Shown: positions 37,123-46,545, counted from the first letter of the stretch. The stretch: DNA of 64,000 nt from Pseudomonadota bacterium (GCA_039193195.1 JBCCWS010000022.1:27890-91889); one strand, 5' to 3'. Notes: generated by a model from the sequence alone, not told the origin. A program made the numbers and translations.

Positions 37123-40100
37123 GTGCCGATGCTCACCCTAACGACGGCGCGATCCATACGGTCAATGGCCTTTGTCGCCGCATTGCTGGCGCTGGGCAGC
37201 TTCGTGTCTGCAGCTGCCGCCAGCAGCCTTTTCGACATGGGCGACCGCTACTTCGAGTCCTTCGGCGAACTCGAAGCGATCAGCGCCGATATCGTGATGG
37301 GGATACGCCAGGATGCTGCCGGCTTCATTTGGCTCGCCACCCAAGGGGGCCTCATCCGCTTCGATGGCTATGAGTTCCTACCCTACGTCTTTGACGAGAA
37401 CGATCCCCACAGCATTTCGGGGAACTACGTTCAAGCGATCCACCTCACCGAGCGAAGGATGTGGATCGGCACCTACTCCGACGGCGTATCGATCTACGAC
37501 CCGCAAATGGATGCCTTCGAGCGCCTACAGCACGATCCTGCGGATCCCTCCTCGCTGGTGGGCAACGACGTTCGGGCCATCACCGGCAACGAGCAGCACA
37601 TCCTCATCGCCTCACGCGCAGGCGTTAGCCTCTTCTCACGAGCCGACCAGCGGATGGAGCCGCTCGGGCGCGTGGCGGGCTGCGCCGACTTGCTGGCCAA
37701 AGGCAAGCTCACCGCCCTCGCCCTCGACGATACGCTAGCGCTGATCGGCTCTTCGAACGGCGTCTGTCGGATCGATTTGCGCGAGCAATCGCTCTCCACC
37801 CCAGAGCTGCGCGGCGAGCAGATCGCAGCCCTAGCAGACAAAAACACCTTCAACATCGACATACTTCGCGACGGGGAAGCGTGGATCTCGACCACCGACC
37901 AGGGCCTCGCCGTGCTCACCTTCGACGCCAACGAGGTGCGCTGGATAGAGGTGGATGAAGAGGCTCCCAACAAGCTCGACCACCCGTGGGTAGACGAGAC
38001 CAGGTTGGTCGAGGGCGAGGTCTGGGCTGCGACGGCGGGCGGCGGTATCGCCGTGATCGATGCCAACACGCTCGAGGTCAAGACGCACATCGCCCACCAG
38101 CCGACGAACACCAGCGGCCTGTCCCTGAATGACGTCAGCGCGATTCTCGTGGACGACGCCGGACTGGTATGGATAGGCACCTGGGGCGGTGGCATGAACC
38201 GGTTCAACCCCGCGAATCGAGCCTTCAAGGCCCTCAAGCAAAACCCCTTCGGGGCCAGCGCACTGGCGAACTCGGACATTCGTTCGGCCAAGGAGATGCA
38301 TAACGGTGATGTATGGCTAGGGGGGCCGTCGAAGGGCATTCAGGTGGTACGCCCTGGCGCAGGGTTGGTCCGTACCTTCGAACCCACACCGGGGGTCCCA
38401 GGCACCCTTCAGAACGGCTACATCCACGCGTTTGAGCAGCTTGCGAATGGCGATATCTGGGTGGCCACCAATCAAACCGGACTCTACCGCTTTAACCAGA
38501 GCAGCGATCAGTTCACCCAATTCACCGAGGAACAAGGGCTCACCGACAACGCTGTTAGGGCCTTGTTCCTGCAAGACGAGAGCACGCTGTGGGTGGGCAC
38601 GGACGCAGGTCTGACACGAATGGACGTGCGCCACGATGTCCTCACCCCCGTGACCCTCGACGGTCAGCCATCCAATACCTTTGACAAAGTTGTGGAGACG
38701 ATTCAGGCATACAACGGCGACCTGTGGGTGGGCACGAACAGCGGGTTGTTCGTGGTGCCAGCGGGCACAACGCATTTGGTGGCCGTCCAGTCCGATCCCG
38801 CTCACCCACTGTCGGACAACTTCATCGCCGATCTGCTCGTCGACTCGAAGAACCGCCTGTGGTTGGCCACCTCCCAGGGCCTGGATCTACTCGACAGCTG
38901 GGACGGGCAGGTGGCGCGCTTTTCGTCGGTCAACGATAAGCTCGGTCTGCCCCAAGGTGCCTTGGGAGAGGCGTTGGAAGAGGATGGGCTCGGGCGAATC
39001 TGGGCCCAAGCCAACCTCATCGACCCCGCTGACTGGAGCTACACGCGAGTACCGCGCAGCGCCGGTTGGGATGTGGGCAATCAGTGGATCGGCAGCAACG
39101 CGCAGCTGAGCGACGGAACCCTCCTATTCGGCGGCACGCGCGGTCTGCTGATGGTCAACCCAGCGCTCTACGAGCAGCGCCAGTACGCACCAACGCTCGC
39201 GATCACGCGCAGCCAAGTGGGCACGCGCCATGTCCCTATGGCTCGCATGGACCCGCTCGAACTTGCGCCGGCATCACGCGGCTTTTTCGTCGAGTTCGCA
39301 GCCTTGGACTATTCGGGCTCTGCGGACTACCGGTACGAGTACAAGCTGGATGGCTACGACGGCGATTGGGTAGCCACGGACGCACGCAACCGACGAGCCA
39401 GCTACTCGAGGCTTGCACCGGGCGACTATACGCTTCGCATCAGAGCCACGGACAACTCCGGCAATTCGAGCGCGAACGCCATCGCCCTTAGGGTCCGCCA
39501 GCTCCCAAGCTGGTACGAAACCGCTTGGTTTCTGGGTATGGTGTTGATCGCCTCCGTGTTGACCCTATACCGGCTCTACAAATGGCGTGTGAACACCCTC
39601 AAGCGACAGAAGCAAGCCCTGGACAAACTCGTTGGCGAGCGAACGGAGAACATCCGTCAGCTCGCAGAGGCCGGTCAAGACATCACCGCGTCGCTCGATC
39701 TGAACCGTGTGCTCGACTCGGTCTACGAGCACACGGGTCGCTTCGTGGACAACTCGGTCTTCACGATCGGACTGCTGAGCGAGGGCTCCCAGCGCATCGA
39801 AAGCACGCTGCGTTACCAAGATGGCGAGCGAGTCGAGGATCTTCAGCCCTCCCTCGCCGACAGCGGCAGCATGGCCACCTGGTGCATTAACAACGAGACA
39901 CTGATCAACATCGACAGTGTGGCGACCGTGGCCAGCGATTCGCGCCTGCTCGACCCTACGTGGCTGTCGGAGCACGTGCAGTCTCTCGTCTACTGTCCCC
40001 TGCTCGTCGACGAGAACGTGGTGGGATTGCTCAACCTGCAGAGCTACGAGAAGGCTGCCTACGACGAGAACGCGCTGGAGATGCTAAAGACGATCGCCTC

Positions 40101-40821
40101 CTACGCGGCCGTCGCCATACACAACGCCCGAGCCCACATGAAGCTCAACAGCGCCAAGGCGGAGATCGAACGTATCAGCCTGACCGACCAGCTCACGGGC
40201 CTTCGCAACCGCCGCTTCCTGGACGGACTCATGCCGAGCGAGATTAGCCGCCTGCGCCGACTCGTTCGCGAGGGAAGCCCGGAGCGACTCGGTGCGCTGC
40301 TGATCGACATCGATCACTTCAAAGCGCTAAACGACAGCTACGGTCACGACGCGGGCGATGCGGTATTAGTGCAGATGGCGGAGCGCTTGCAGTCCACCTG
40401 TCGCGATATGGACTGGGCCGTACGCATCGGGGGTGAGGAGTTTCTGATCGTGGCGCGGATCACGAGTGAGACCCAGCTGATGGGCCTTGCGGAACGCCTT
40501 CGACGCGCCATCGAGTCGCATGAGTTCAAGGTGCACGATGGGCAGACGCTGCACAAGACCTGTTCGATCGGTATGTGCCTGTTCCCGTTCGTCGCGAGTG
40601 ACTTCGACTGCATGAGCTGGGAGCAGACGCTCAGCGTTGCGGACCGAGCGCTCTACAGAGCGAAGCGCGAAGGGCGCGACCGGTGGGTGGCGATATTCGC
40701 ACGCGATGTACAACACCCGCAGAATGTCTACGAGGATATCCTCGGGCGACTCGATGATCTGCTGCGCACCCGGCAGATAGCGCAGATTAACTCATCTGCC
40801 ACGGGCGCAGAGCCACCGTAA
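37123..40821 (+). CDS. Propeller-sensor diguanylate cyclase (Reg_prop, Y_Y_Y, GAF, GGDEF)
   Basis: 1232 residues (GTG at 37123; ATG at 37129 has AGG before it). Order: signal peptide to about 33; two-component-regulator propeller repeats (about 45-690, phrases such as GFIWLATQGGLIRFDG); Y_Y_Y domain (about 720-790); one membrane helix (about 800-820) with a short coiled coil; GAF domain (about 845-1000); GGDEF domain. The active-site motif is GGEEF at about residue 1103 and the inhibitory site RDMD lies five residues before it, so the enzyme should make c-di-GMP and be product-inhibited. It probably couples a periplasmic ligand to c-di-GMP. A Fur-like palindrome follows at once and may also act as its terminator. 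Confidence 0.92.
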   Translation: MPMLTLTTARSIRSMAFVAALLALGSFVSAAAASSLFDMGDRYFESFGELEAISADIVMGIRQDAAGFIWLATQGGLIRFDGYEFLPYVFDENDPHSISGNYVQAIHLTERRMWIGTYSDGVSIYDPQMDAFERLQHDPADPSSLVGNDVRAITGNEQHILIASRAGVSLFSRADQRMEPLGRVAGCADLLAKGKLTALALDDTLALIGSSNGVCRIDLREQSLSTPELRGEQIAALADKNTFNIDILRDGEAWISTTDQGLAVLTFDANEVRWIEVDEEAPNKLDHPWVDETRLVEGEVWAATAGGGIAVIDANTLEVKTHIAHQPTNTSGLSLNDVSAILVDDAGLVWIGTWGGGMNRFNPANRAFKALKQNPFGASALANSDIRSAKEMHNGDVWLGGPSKGIQVVRPGAGLVRTFEPTPGVPGTLQNGYIHAFEQLANGDIWVATNQTGLYRFNQSSDQFTQFTEEQGLTDNAVRALFLQDESTLWVGTDAGLTRMDVRHDVLTPVTLDGQPSNTFDKVVETIQAYNGDLWVGTNSGLFVVPAGTTHLVAVQSDPAHPLSDNFIADLLVDSKNRLWLATSQGLDLLDSWDGQVARFSSVNDKLGLPQGALGEALEEDGLGRIWAQANLIDPADWSYTRVPRSAGWDVGNQWIGSNAQLSDGTLLFGGTRGLLMVNPALYEQRQYAPTLAITRSQVGTRHVPMARMDPLELAPASRGFFVEFAALDYSGSADYRYEYKLDGYDGDWVATDARNRRASYSRLAPGDYTLRIRATDNSGNSSANAIALRVRQLPSWYETAWFLGMVLIASVLTLYRLYKWRVNTLKRQKQALDKLVGERTENIRQLAEAGQDITASLDLNRVLDSVYEHTGRFVDNSVFTIGLLSEGSQRIESTLRYQDGERVEDLQPSLADSGSMATWCINNETLINIDSVATVASDSRLLDPTWLSEHVQSLVYCPLLVDENVVGLLNLQSYEKAAYDENALEMLKTIASYAAVAIHNARAHMKLNSAKAEIERISLTDQLTGLRNRRFLDGLMPSEISRLRRLVREGSPERLGALLIDIDHFKALNDSYGHDAGDAVLVQMAERLQSTCRDMDWAVRIGGEEFLIVARITSETQLMGLAERLRRAIESHEFKVHDGQTLHKTCSIGMCLFPFVASDFDCMSWEQTLSVADRALYRAKREGRDRWVAIFARDVQHPQNVYEDILGRLDDLLRTRQIAQINSSATGAEPP

Positions 40822-40822
40822 T

Positions 40823-40859
40823 CACCATATCGCAAATGGTTCTCATTTGCGATATGGTG
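40823..40859 (+). promoter_or_regulatory. 37-bp perfect palindrome containing a Fur box
   Basis: A perfect 16-bp inverted repeat (CACCATATCGCAAATG and its complement) with a 5-nt centre GTTCT. The core at 40832-40850 matches the Fur consensus at 14 of 19 positions. It begins 2 bp after the diguanylate cyclase stop and ends 34 bp before the PPOX start, where a promoter is expected. In RNA it could also form a terminator stem for the upstream gene. Confidence 0.7.
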
Positions 40860-40892
40860 CGCTAGCGTTAGTGGTGGCTATGGAGCCAGCCG

Positions 40893-41909
40893 ATGAGTGA
40901 CTCTCACCTGACCGACCTAGAAGCCGTACAGCTGCTCGTCGGCAGCCCACCGGGCGCACGCGACCTAAAGGTACTCGATTATCTGGACGATCATGCGCGC
41001 CGCTGGCTTGGATTCTCCACCCTGGCATTCCTGAGCTTCGCCCACCACGGCAAGCCGTCGATCACGCTCGCTGGCGACGCGCCGGGCTTTCTCGTAGACG
41101 AGGCAGAGCAAGCGCTCAGCCTCCCCTTGAGCGCACTCGACGAGCCACGGGATGCACGCGTCGGCAGCCCGTTTGGTTCTCTCTGCCTGGTGCCGGGCAT
41201 GGGCGAAACGCTGCGCGTGAACGGTCACGTGCACGCAATCGAGGACGGGCGTCTTCAGCTTCGCGTCGAGGAGTGCTTCCTGCATTGCGCCAAGGCTTTA
41301 CTGCGCGCCGAGTACTGGCAGTTCCACAGCGATGGGACGGCGACACGCCCCAAGGCTCTTCTGGCCGTCGACCACTGTCGACTGCTCGCGTTGGCGACCA
41401 GCAGCGCGCAAGGGCAGATGGACATCAGTCCGAAGGGCGATCCCGCCGGCGCATTGTTGGTCTTCGACAACGAAGGCGACCTGTCCTACCCGGACCGACC
41501 TGGAAATCGCCGCATCGACAGCTTCCGCAACATCATCGAGCAACCGGAGATTGCGCTGATCGCGCTGGCGCCAGGCACGACTAAGCTAATAGAAGTAATC
41601 GGAAAGGCCCGTATTACCAATCACGAGACCCTGCACTGTGCCTTCGCTGTGCAGGGCAAGGTGCCCAAGCTAATCACGCGGGTGCGGGTGACGAAGATGC
41701 AGCACCGGGAGAGCCCGGCCCTGCTGCGCGCACGGCCCCATGCGCTGGCGCAGGCCCCGCCTGAACTCGATGCGGCGGAGATCTTCCGAGATCACGTCAA
41801 ACGCAGCCGGGAGCGTGGCTTCAGCGCTAGCGTGGGTCGCGCCATGGTGGGCCTGCCGGGCCTCATGCGCCGTGGATTAGCGTCGGACTACAAGAAGAAC
41901 ATGTACTAG
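40893..41909 (+). CDS. Tandem pyridoxamine-phosphate-oxidase-like (split-barrel) flavoprotein
   Basis: 338 residues. Two consecutive split-barrel units are visible. The first contains FGSLCLVPGMGETLRVNGHV and LRVEECFLHCAKALLRAEYW, the second LALATSSAQGQMDISPKGDPAG and PDRPGNRRIDSFRNIIEQPE. This resembles the FMN-dependent PPOX group around MSMEG_1061. HugZ/HutZ haem-utilisation proteins share the fold but end in DUF2470, which I do not see. The Fur palindrome directly upstream makes a role in haem or iron use plausible. Cofactor and substrate are not known. Confidence 0.75.
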   Translation: MSDSHLTDLEAVQLLVGSPPGARDLKVLDYLDDHARRWLGFSTLAFLSFAHHGKPSITLAGDAPGFLVDEAEQALSLPLSALDEPRDARVGSPFGSLCLVPGMGETLRVNGHVHAIEDGRLQLRVEECFLHCAKALLRAEYWQFHSDGTATRPKALLAVDHCRLLALATSSAQGQMDISPKGDPAGALLVFDNEGDLSYPDRPGNRRIDSFRNIIEQPEIALIALAPGTTKLIEVIGKARITNHETLHCAFAVQGKVPKLITRVRVTKMQHRESPALLRARPHALAQAPPELDAAEIFRDHVKRSRERGFSASVGRAMVGLPGLMRRGLASDYKKNMY

Positions 41910-41920
41910 CCGCTGAGTCG

Positions 41921-42461
41921 CTACGCGCAGGGCGCGTCCGGCTTTGCAAGAGCGGGGCCGAGCTCATCGAACGCCACCCAGGCACCGACGGCCGGCGTGG
42001 CTGCCTCCCTTCGCTCCCACGCCCCACGGGCTTCGCGCTGGGCGAACCTATCGATGACGAAAGGCAGGACGGCAGCCTTTAGCGGGTCGTCCATTTGATC
42101 GAAAAGGTTGAAGTGCAGGTACGGCGCTGTGGTGTTGCCGGACAGGCCGATGCGACCGACTCGGGCGCCGACGGTCACCTGGCGCTCGTGCGCATAGGAT
42201 CCGGCCAATCGCTTGCACCGTGCAGCACCTCGCCAGAGAGAGAGCGGCGCGAACACGGGTTGATCCCAGCAATAATAGCGCGCCGCATCGATAGCCCCCG
42301 GCCCGTTATCCCCGGTGCCGGCCTGTGCATGCGTCCCTGGTGGTCTGTGCGCACGAAGTCCATGGCGAAGGGGTGAGGCCCGGCGGTCTCAGCACGCGCC
42401 ACTCGCCCGCGAGCGGTGCGCTGACCTTCACCGGCGCTGGATTCGGCACCAAGTTACCCAT
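41921..42461 (-). pseudogene. Broken M23-type metallopeptidase gene
   Basis: Pieces of one M23-like protein lie in different frames of the minus strand: ATG at 42461 reads SAPLAGEWRVLRPPG; a second frame reads PHPFAMDFVRTD; a third reads YYCWDQPVFAPLS and then GRIGLSGNTTAPYLHFNLFDQ. Just after FAPLS the sequence (AG)5 on the plus strand (42235-42244) allows a shift to a frame reading LSGEVLHGASDWPD, which is the expected continuation. At least three frame changes are needed, so the gene is inactive unless sequencing errors are involved. The remaining C-terminal frame (41921-42256) may still be translated. Confidence 0.65.
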
Positions 42462-42544
42462 GCGCGTAGGCAGTTCTCATCGGTCGCTGATCCCTGGCCC
42501 TGTGTCGCCATCGGCGCCTAGCCCAGCGACGATCGGCGGCACGT

Positions 42545-42913
42545 TCACTCGGCGACGGCGCGCTGCGCCTTGCGCGCATCGATGAACGAGCGCACGCACA
42601 GCACGAGGAACACGATCAGGCTAACGCCCATGACCAATTGCACGACCGTCGCCAGGCGCAGGGGCGCACTGAAGTCAAGGCCCGCAAGCGCGCGACTAAG
42701 CGAGCCCAGGGCTCCGAGCAAGGCGATCGTTGCTGCTGCGTGCATCGCGTGCTTACGCCAGCCCTCGCGCAAGGCGAGCGCTCCCGCCAGCCCGAGCGGT
42801 AAGCCGAAGAAGGCCGGGATCATCGCCGTGATACTGCTTTGGCCTGAGGCGAGCCAGGCGCCTACGCCGAGTGCGACGAGGGCAGCGGAGAAGGCGAGCG
42901 TGATCTGCGGCAT
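42545..42913 (-). CDS. Small four-helix membrane protein
   Basis: 122 residues from the ATG at 42913, preceded by AGGAG 8 nt upstream; upstream in-frame codons at 42946 lack a good site. Four hydrophobic helices are spaced evenly with short loops, and the tail is basic (RSFIDARKAQR). I recognise no family with confidence. It stands upstream of the broken peptidase gene on the same strand, 83 bp away. Confidence 0.7.
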   Translation of the reverse strand: MPQITLAFSAALVALGVGAWLASGQSSITAMIPAFFGLPLGLAGALALREGWRKHAMHAAATIALLGALGSLSRALAGLDFSAPLRLATVVQLVMGVSLIVFLVLCVRSFIDARKAQRAVAE

Positions 42914-43282
42914 ACGGAAGACTCCTGGAGGTGCGTGATGAGGCATACGATGATGCCATCATCCGACACCATTCGTGCGTGAGCACGAGAAGCGCTGATG
43001 CTCGCCAGCGGCGATCTCGGCAACCTACCCCAGCGACCGGGCTGCACAGCATCGAAAGAAGCGCGCCTATGTTGGGGTGCTGTCAATCCCCCGCCCTAGC
43101 GCGGTGACCGCGTTGCCTCGACGCTCACACGCGATAGCCAGAAAGGAACGCGAGCGTGGCGGGGCAGTACTGGGCGAAGCGGCGCTCACTCGCTGATGCC
43201 ATCGCGCACGACCGAGCATGTACACGGCCGTGCGCGCCAGGGCGCACTCCAAGCCTGGACCTAGGCGCCCCAACCCGGTCGG
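42914..43282 (+). other. Intergenic, no gene seen
   Basis: 369 bp between two minus-strand genes. Short frames on both strands have no ribosome site or recognisable product. It should contain the promoter of the membrane-protein gene ending at 42545. Confidence 0.4.
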
Positions 43283-44059
43283 TCAGTCGCCGAAACGACA
43301 GCGCAGGCGATCTCGTAAATCGAGGCCACTGCGCTGGGCAGGGCGAACTCGAACCCGCCGGCCCGTGTCATCGAGGTCCGTCGCCAGGTTATTGATGCCA
43401 GCATCCGCATCGAAGTACGCCTCACCAACGCGGCCGTCATCAACCCGGTTTTGCGTGGTGCGGAAGGGGAACGCCACGTCTTCGTGACTGCTAAAGCCGA
43501 GCGGGAAGCCGAACTCCCCGGCCCCCGGCACCTCCGCGGACAAATCCCAGTCATCGACGTGAATGTGAGGCGTGGAATCGTCCTTGGGCCGGGACCAGAA
43601 GGCCAGCCCTATCTGGCTACCGGGCTCGCTGCGAAGATCCGGGTTGCCAACCCCCATCATGAAGCCGTTGAAGGCGCGACGGCCATCGTCGTCCACGTCC
43701 CAGGTTCCGTCCTGCAGCAGCTGCTTGGTCAGCGTGTCGAAGGCGAAGTTGACCGTGGGGTAGAGCTCGGGATCTTGGTTGTCCTCGTAGGTACGCAGCA
43801 ACGCGCCCTGGGGATCATAGAAGGACACGTCCAGGGCGATCAGGTCTTCCTCGCGCACGATCCCGTTGGCGGGCGCGGCCGCCGCGTCGTAGCTGAATCG
43901 CCCCGTCACTGTGAAGCCGGCGATCTGACCGCTCCAAGCGAATTCGTAGGCCTCCACGGCGCAGGCTCGGTTCTCGGCGGAGGCGGGCGATGCGCCGATC
44001 ACCAGCGCAGCAACAGCCAGCGCGGCGGTGGAAAGGGGATGCTGGGTGATGGGGGGCAT
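43283..44059 (-). CDS. Hypothetical exported protein
   Basis: 258 residues from the ATG at 44059, with GAGGAAG 9 nt upstream; the frame is open further but that part is antisense to a promoter region. The signal peptide ends at SPASA. The mature part is rich in Asp, Gly and aromatic residues, with the phrase GFTVTGRFSYDAAAAP near the start, typical of beta-sandwich exported proteins of unknown function. No C-terminal sorting helix is present. It is divergent from the metal transporter gene at 44252, and a Fur-like site lies between them. Confidence 0.7.
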   Translation of the reverse strand: MPPITQHPLSTAALAVAALVIGASPASAENRACAVEAYEFAWSGQIAGFTVTGRFSYDAAAAPANGIVREEDLIALDVSFYDPQGALLRTYEDNQDPELYPTVNFAFDTLTKQLLQDGTWDVDDDGRRAFNGFMMGVGNPDLRSEPGSQIGLAFWSRPKDDSTPHIHVDDWDLSAEVPGAGEFGFPLGFSSHEDVAFPFRTTQNRVDDGRVGEAYFDADAGINNLATDLDDTGRRVRVRPAQRSGLDLRDRLRCRFGD

Positions 44060-44109
44060 GTTTGCACTTCCTCGCTCGGATGGTAGGGTGTAATTACCCA
44101 AATAGAAAC

Positions 44110-44128
44110 ACGAATCGTTCTCATTACG
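44110..44128 (+). promoter_or_regulatory. Possible Fur box between divergent genes
   Basis: The sequence ACGAATCGTTCTCATTACG matches the Fur consensus at about 12 of 19 positions, with the conserved TTCTCATT half. It lies in an AT-rich patch 51 bp before the exported-protein start (minus strand) and 124 bp before the transporter start (plus strand), so it could control both. Confidence 0.45.
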
Positions 44129-44251
44129 GTAAAATAGTCGAGGTGAGGCGGTCAACCCCTGCGGCCGGCGTCTCTTATCGGCAAGCTCGCCCGTGTGCCG
44201 CGGCCCTTTCCGTCTCAATTGCATGCGCGGGTAAGGACGCAAGGAACTGCA

Positions 44252-45424
44252 TTGAACGCCGCCACGATCACGAACTACCTCGCCATATCGCCGGCGCTCA
44301 CCTCGCGCGCGCGCGCGAGTCGCTACGCGATCGTGTGCTCGCTGTTGCTAATCCCCTTGATCGGCGGCGACGCCACCCGCGAGGCATTCTTGCAAAGCCT
44401 CGCCTCCGCATACCTAGCGGTCACCGTATTCGTGGCACTGACGTTGGCCATGTTCTACGGACTCGAGCACTTGCTGCGTCTCGACACGGGCGCCCTCCTG
44501 CAACACCACCGGCGTTACCAGGTGCCGGTGGCTGCCCTGCTCGGCGCCCTCCCTGGGTGTGGCGGCGCCATCGTGGTGATGACCCAGTACAGCACCGGAC
44601 GCGCAGGCTTCGGTGCCGTGGTCGCCGTGCTCACCTCAACGATGGGAGATGCAGCGTTCCTGCTCATCGCCAAGGAGCCAATCACTGGCTTCGCGGTAGT
44701 GTCGCTCGGGATCTGCGTCGGTATCGTGTCCGGCTCGCTCATCGAGAACATCCACGGCGATCAGTTCCTTCGGGTCCAAGCACCCGTCGCGCTACCTTGC
44801 GGCGACCCGAGACCGCCTATCCCGCTTGGCCCCTTGCAGCGCCTGTGGCTCGCGCTGCTGATCCCGGGGGGCGCCCTCGGCTTACTCGGCGCCTTCCAAG
44901 TGGACGTGAATGAAGTGCTTGGCACCAAGGGACTCGACGTTACGCTCGGCGCCGTGGGTGGGCTGCTTTCGGTACTGCTCTGGTTCGTCAACCCAAACTC
45001 CCCTTCGAGCATGGTCAACCGGACGGACACCGAAAACCCCAGCTACGCCTGGGAGAAGACGATTGTCGACAGCTGCTTCGTGACCGTGTGGGTGGTCATC
45101 GCCTTTCTCTGCTTCGATCTGACCACGCTCTGGGGCGGTTGGGATTTCGCCGCGCTGTTCACGCCGACCGGCCCCCTGGTGCCCCTGCTCGGCGTGGCCA
45201 TCGGCCTCATTCCAGGATGTGGCCCGCAAGTGTTGACGACCACCCTGTACCTGCAGGGCGTGATTCCCCTCTCTGCCCAGCTGGGCAACGCTATCTCTAA
45301 CGACGGCGATGCGCTGTTTCCCGCATTGGCCGTTGCACCTCGGGCTTCCGTGCTCGCGACTCTGTACACAACCGTCCCCGCGCTGCTCGTTGCCTACGGG
45401 TACTATTTCCTCGCCGAGCGCTAA
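44252..45424 (+). CDS. Putative manganese / heavy-metal transporter, ten-helix (DUF2899/ArsP_2-like)
   Basis: 390 residues from the TTG at 44252, which has AAGGA 6 nt upstream. Ten or so membrane helices. Two similar halves each carry a PGCG motif: LPGCGGAIVVMTQYSTGRAG with downstream TMGDAAFLL in the first, IPGCGPQVLTTTLYLQG with NDGDALFP in the second. This is the signature of the family annotated as putative manganese transporter or heavy-metal exporter; direction and metal are unproven. It is followed by the siderophore-interacting protein gene 47 bp downstream, suggesting an iron/manganese homeostasis operon. Confidence 0.82.
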   Translation: MNAATITNYLAISPALTSRARASRYAIVCSLLLIPLIGGDATREAFLQSLASAYLAVTVFVALTLAMFYGLEHLLRLDTGALLQHHRRYQVPVAALLGALPGCGGAIVVMTQYSTGRAGFGAVVAVLTSTMGDAAFLLIAKEPITGFAVVSLGICVGIVSGSLIENIHGDQFLRVQAPVALPCGDPRPPIPLGPLQRLWLALLIPGGALGLLGAFQVDVNEVLGTKGLDVTLGAVGGLLSVLLWFVNPNSPSSMVNRTDTENPSYAWEKTIVDSCFVTVWVVIAFLCFDLTTLWGGWDFAALFTPTGPLVPLLGVAIGLIPGCGPQVLTTTLYLQGVIPLSAQLGNAISNDGDALFPALAVAPRASVLATLYTTVPALLVAYGYYFLAER

Positions 45425-45471
45425 ACCAGCGGGCCTCGCCGGCCGACACCCACAACAAGGAGATCGCTACA

Positions 45472-46545
45472 GTGACCGACGAACGATTCCCCTTAGAGGC
45501 GCAGGCCGATTTGCCAGGCGTACCTTATGCTTCCATTCGCCAGGCGATCTTAAGCACCGCGCAATCGAGCGGCTTGGAGGTACTCGAAGATCGCGAGCCG
45601 AACCTGACCGTAAAGACAGCACATGGGTTGATCGGCCTGCGGCCCGGGCACGCGGCCTCGACCGCTGGCATGGTGGCAGCCACCGACGCGCGCCGGTTGT
45701 TCGTGATGAAGGACGCCGTAGTCTCGCAAATGAAGCGCATGATGCCGGAGGTGGCACACGCCATGCGCTGGTCCGACGGCGACGTGGAAGGCAGCCTACC
45801 GCCGAACTTCCAGTTCGTGCGGGTAATCGACGTGCAAGCCGTGGGATCGGTGTTCGTGCGCGTCACGCTCTCCGGCGAGAGCCTCTCGAGCTACGGGACG
45901 GACTCGATCCACTTCCGCTTACTACAGCCAGCGAAAGGCATCGAACCCGAGTGGCCAGCCCTAGCCGCAAACGGGACTACCACGTGGCCACAAGGGCCAG
46001 GTGCCGTGCACAAGCCGGTGTACACGGCGCGGGCTGTCGACCACAGCGCAGGCCACCTGGTCACCGATGTCTTCCTCCACCAAGGGGGGCGCACCACCGC
46101 GTGGGCGCAGGAGCTGCTCGCAGGCGAACGTCATCGCGAAGTCGTGGGCGTCGTTGGGCCCTCGGGCGGCGGACTACTCCACGCCGATCGCGTATTGATG
46201 GCGAGCGATGAGACAGGATTCCCCGCGGTGGCGCGCCTACTCGAGAATTTGCCCGAACATGCGGTTGGTGCACTCTACCTGGAGGCCGTCGAGGGCGAAG
46301 CGTGCGCCTATCCACTTGTCGCGCCGGCGGGGATCTCGGTGCACTGGCTCTCTCGCCGGCGCGGCGAGCGGCTCATCGATGCCGCCGGCGAAGCGCTGTC
46401 GCGCCACCGCGATGCCAGCGTGTGGTTCGCCGGCGAGCGCGATGACGCGCGTGCCCTGCGCGAGACCGCCAAGGCAGACGGCTGGGATCCCAAGGCCCTG
46501 AGAATCTCTGGATTCTGGCGGCGCGCAAGTAGCGGCCTTCTCTAG
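45472..46545 (+). CDS. DUF2218 / siderophore-interacting protein (SIP) fusion
   Basis: 357 residues, GTG start with AAGGAG 10 nt upstream. The N-terminal 100 residues fit DUF2218 (LPGVPYASIRQAI through AATDARRLFVMKDAV). The rest is a SIP-type ferric-siderophore reductase of the ViuB/YqjH type: FQFVRVIDVQAVGSVFVRVTL, then HFRLLQP with flavin-binding strand, ARAVDHSAGHLVTDVFLH, and the C-terminal AGERDDARALRETAKADGWD. It would reduce ferric siderophore in the cytoplasm. The next gene overlaps the stop by one base. Confidence 0.9.
   Translation: MTDERFPLEAQADLPGVPYASIRQAILSTAQSSGLEVLEDREPNLTVKTAHGLIGLRPGHAASTAGMVAATDARRLFVMKDAVVSQMKRMMPEVAHAMRWSDGDVEGSLPPNFQFVRVIDVQAVGSVFVRVTLSGESLSSYGTDSIHFRLLQPAKGIEPEWPALAANGTTTWPQGPGAVHKPVYTARAVDHSAGHLVTDVFLHQGGRTTAWAQELLAGERHREVVGVVGPSGGGLLHADRVLMASDETGFPAVARLLENLPEHAVGALYLEAVEGEACAYPLVAPAGISVHWLSRRRGERLIDAAGEALSRHRDASVWFAGERDDARALRETAKADGWDPKALRISGFWRRASSGLL

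Noticed and set aside
40893..41909. HugZ/HutZ haem-utilisation protein
   Set aside because: It has the same fold family and a Fur box, but no C-terminal DUF2470 and a tandem duplication; PPOX-like is the safer call.
44129..44251. Manganese riboswitch (yybP-ykoY type) before the metal transporter
   Set aside because: The conserved loop sequences and paired arms of that class are not seen.
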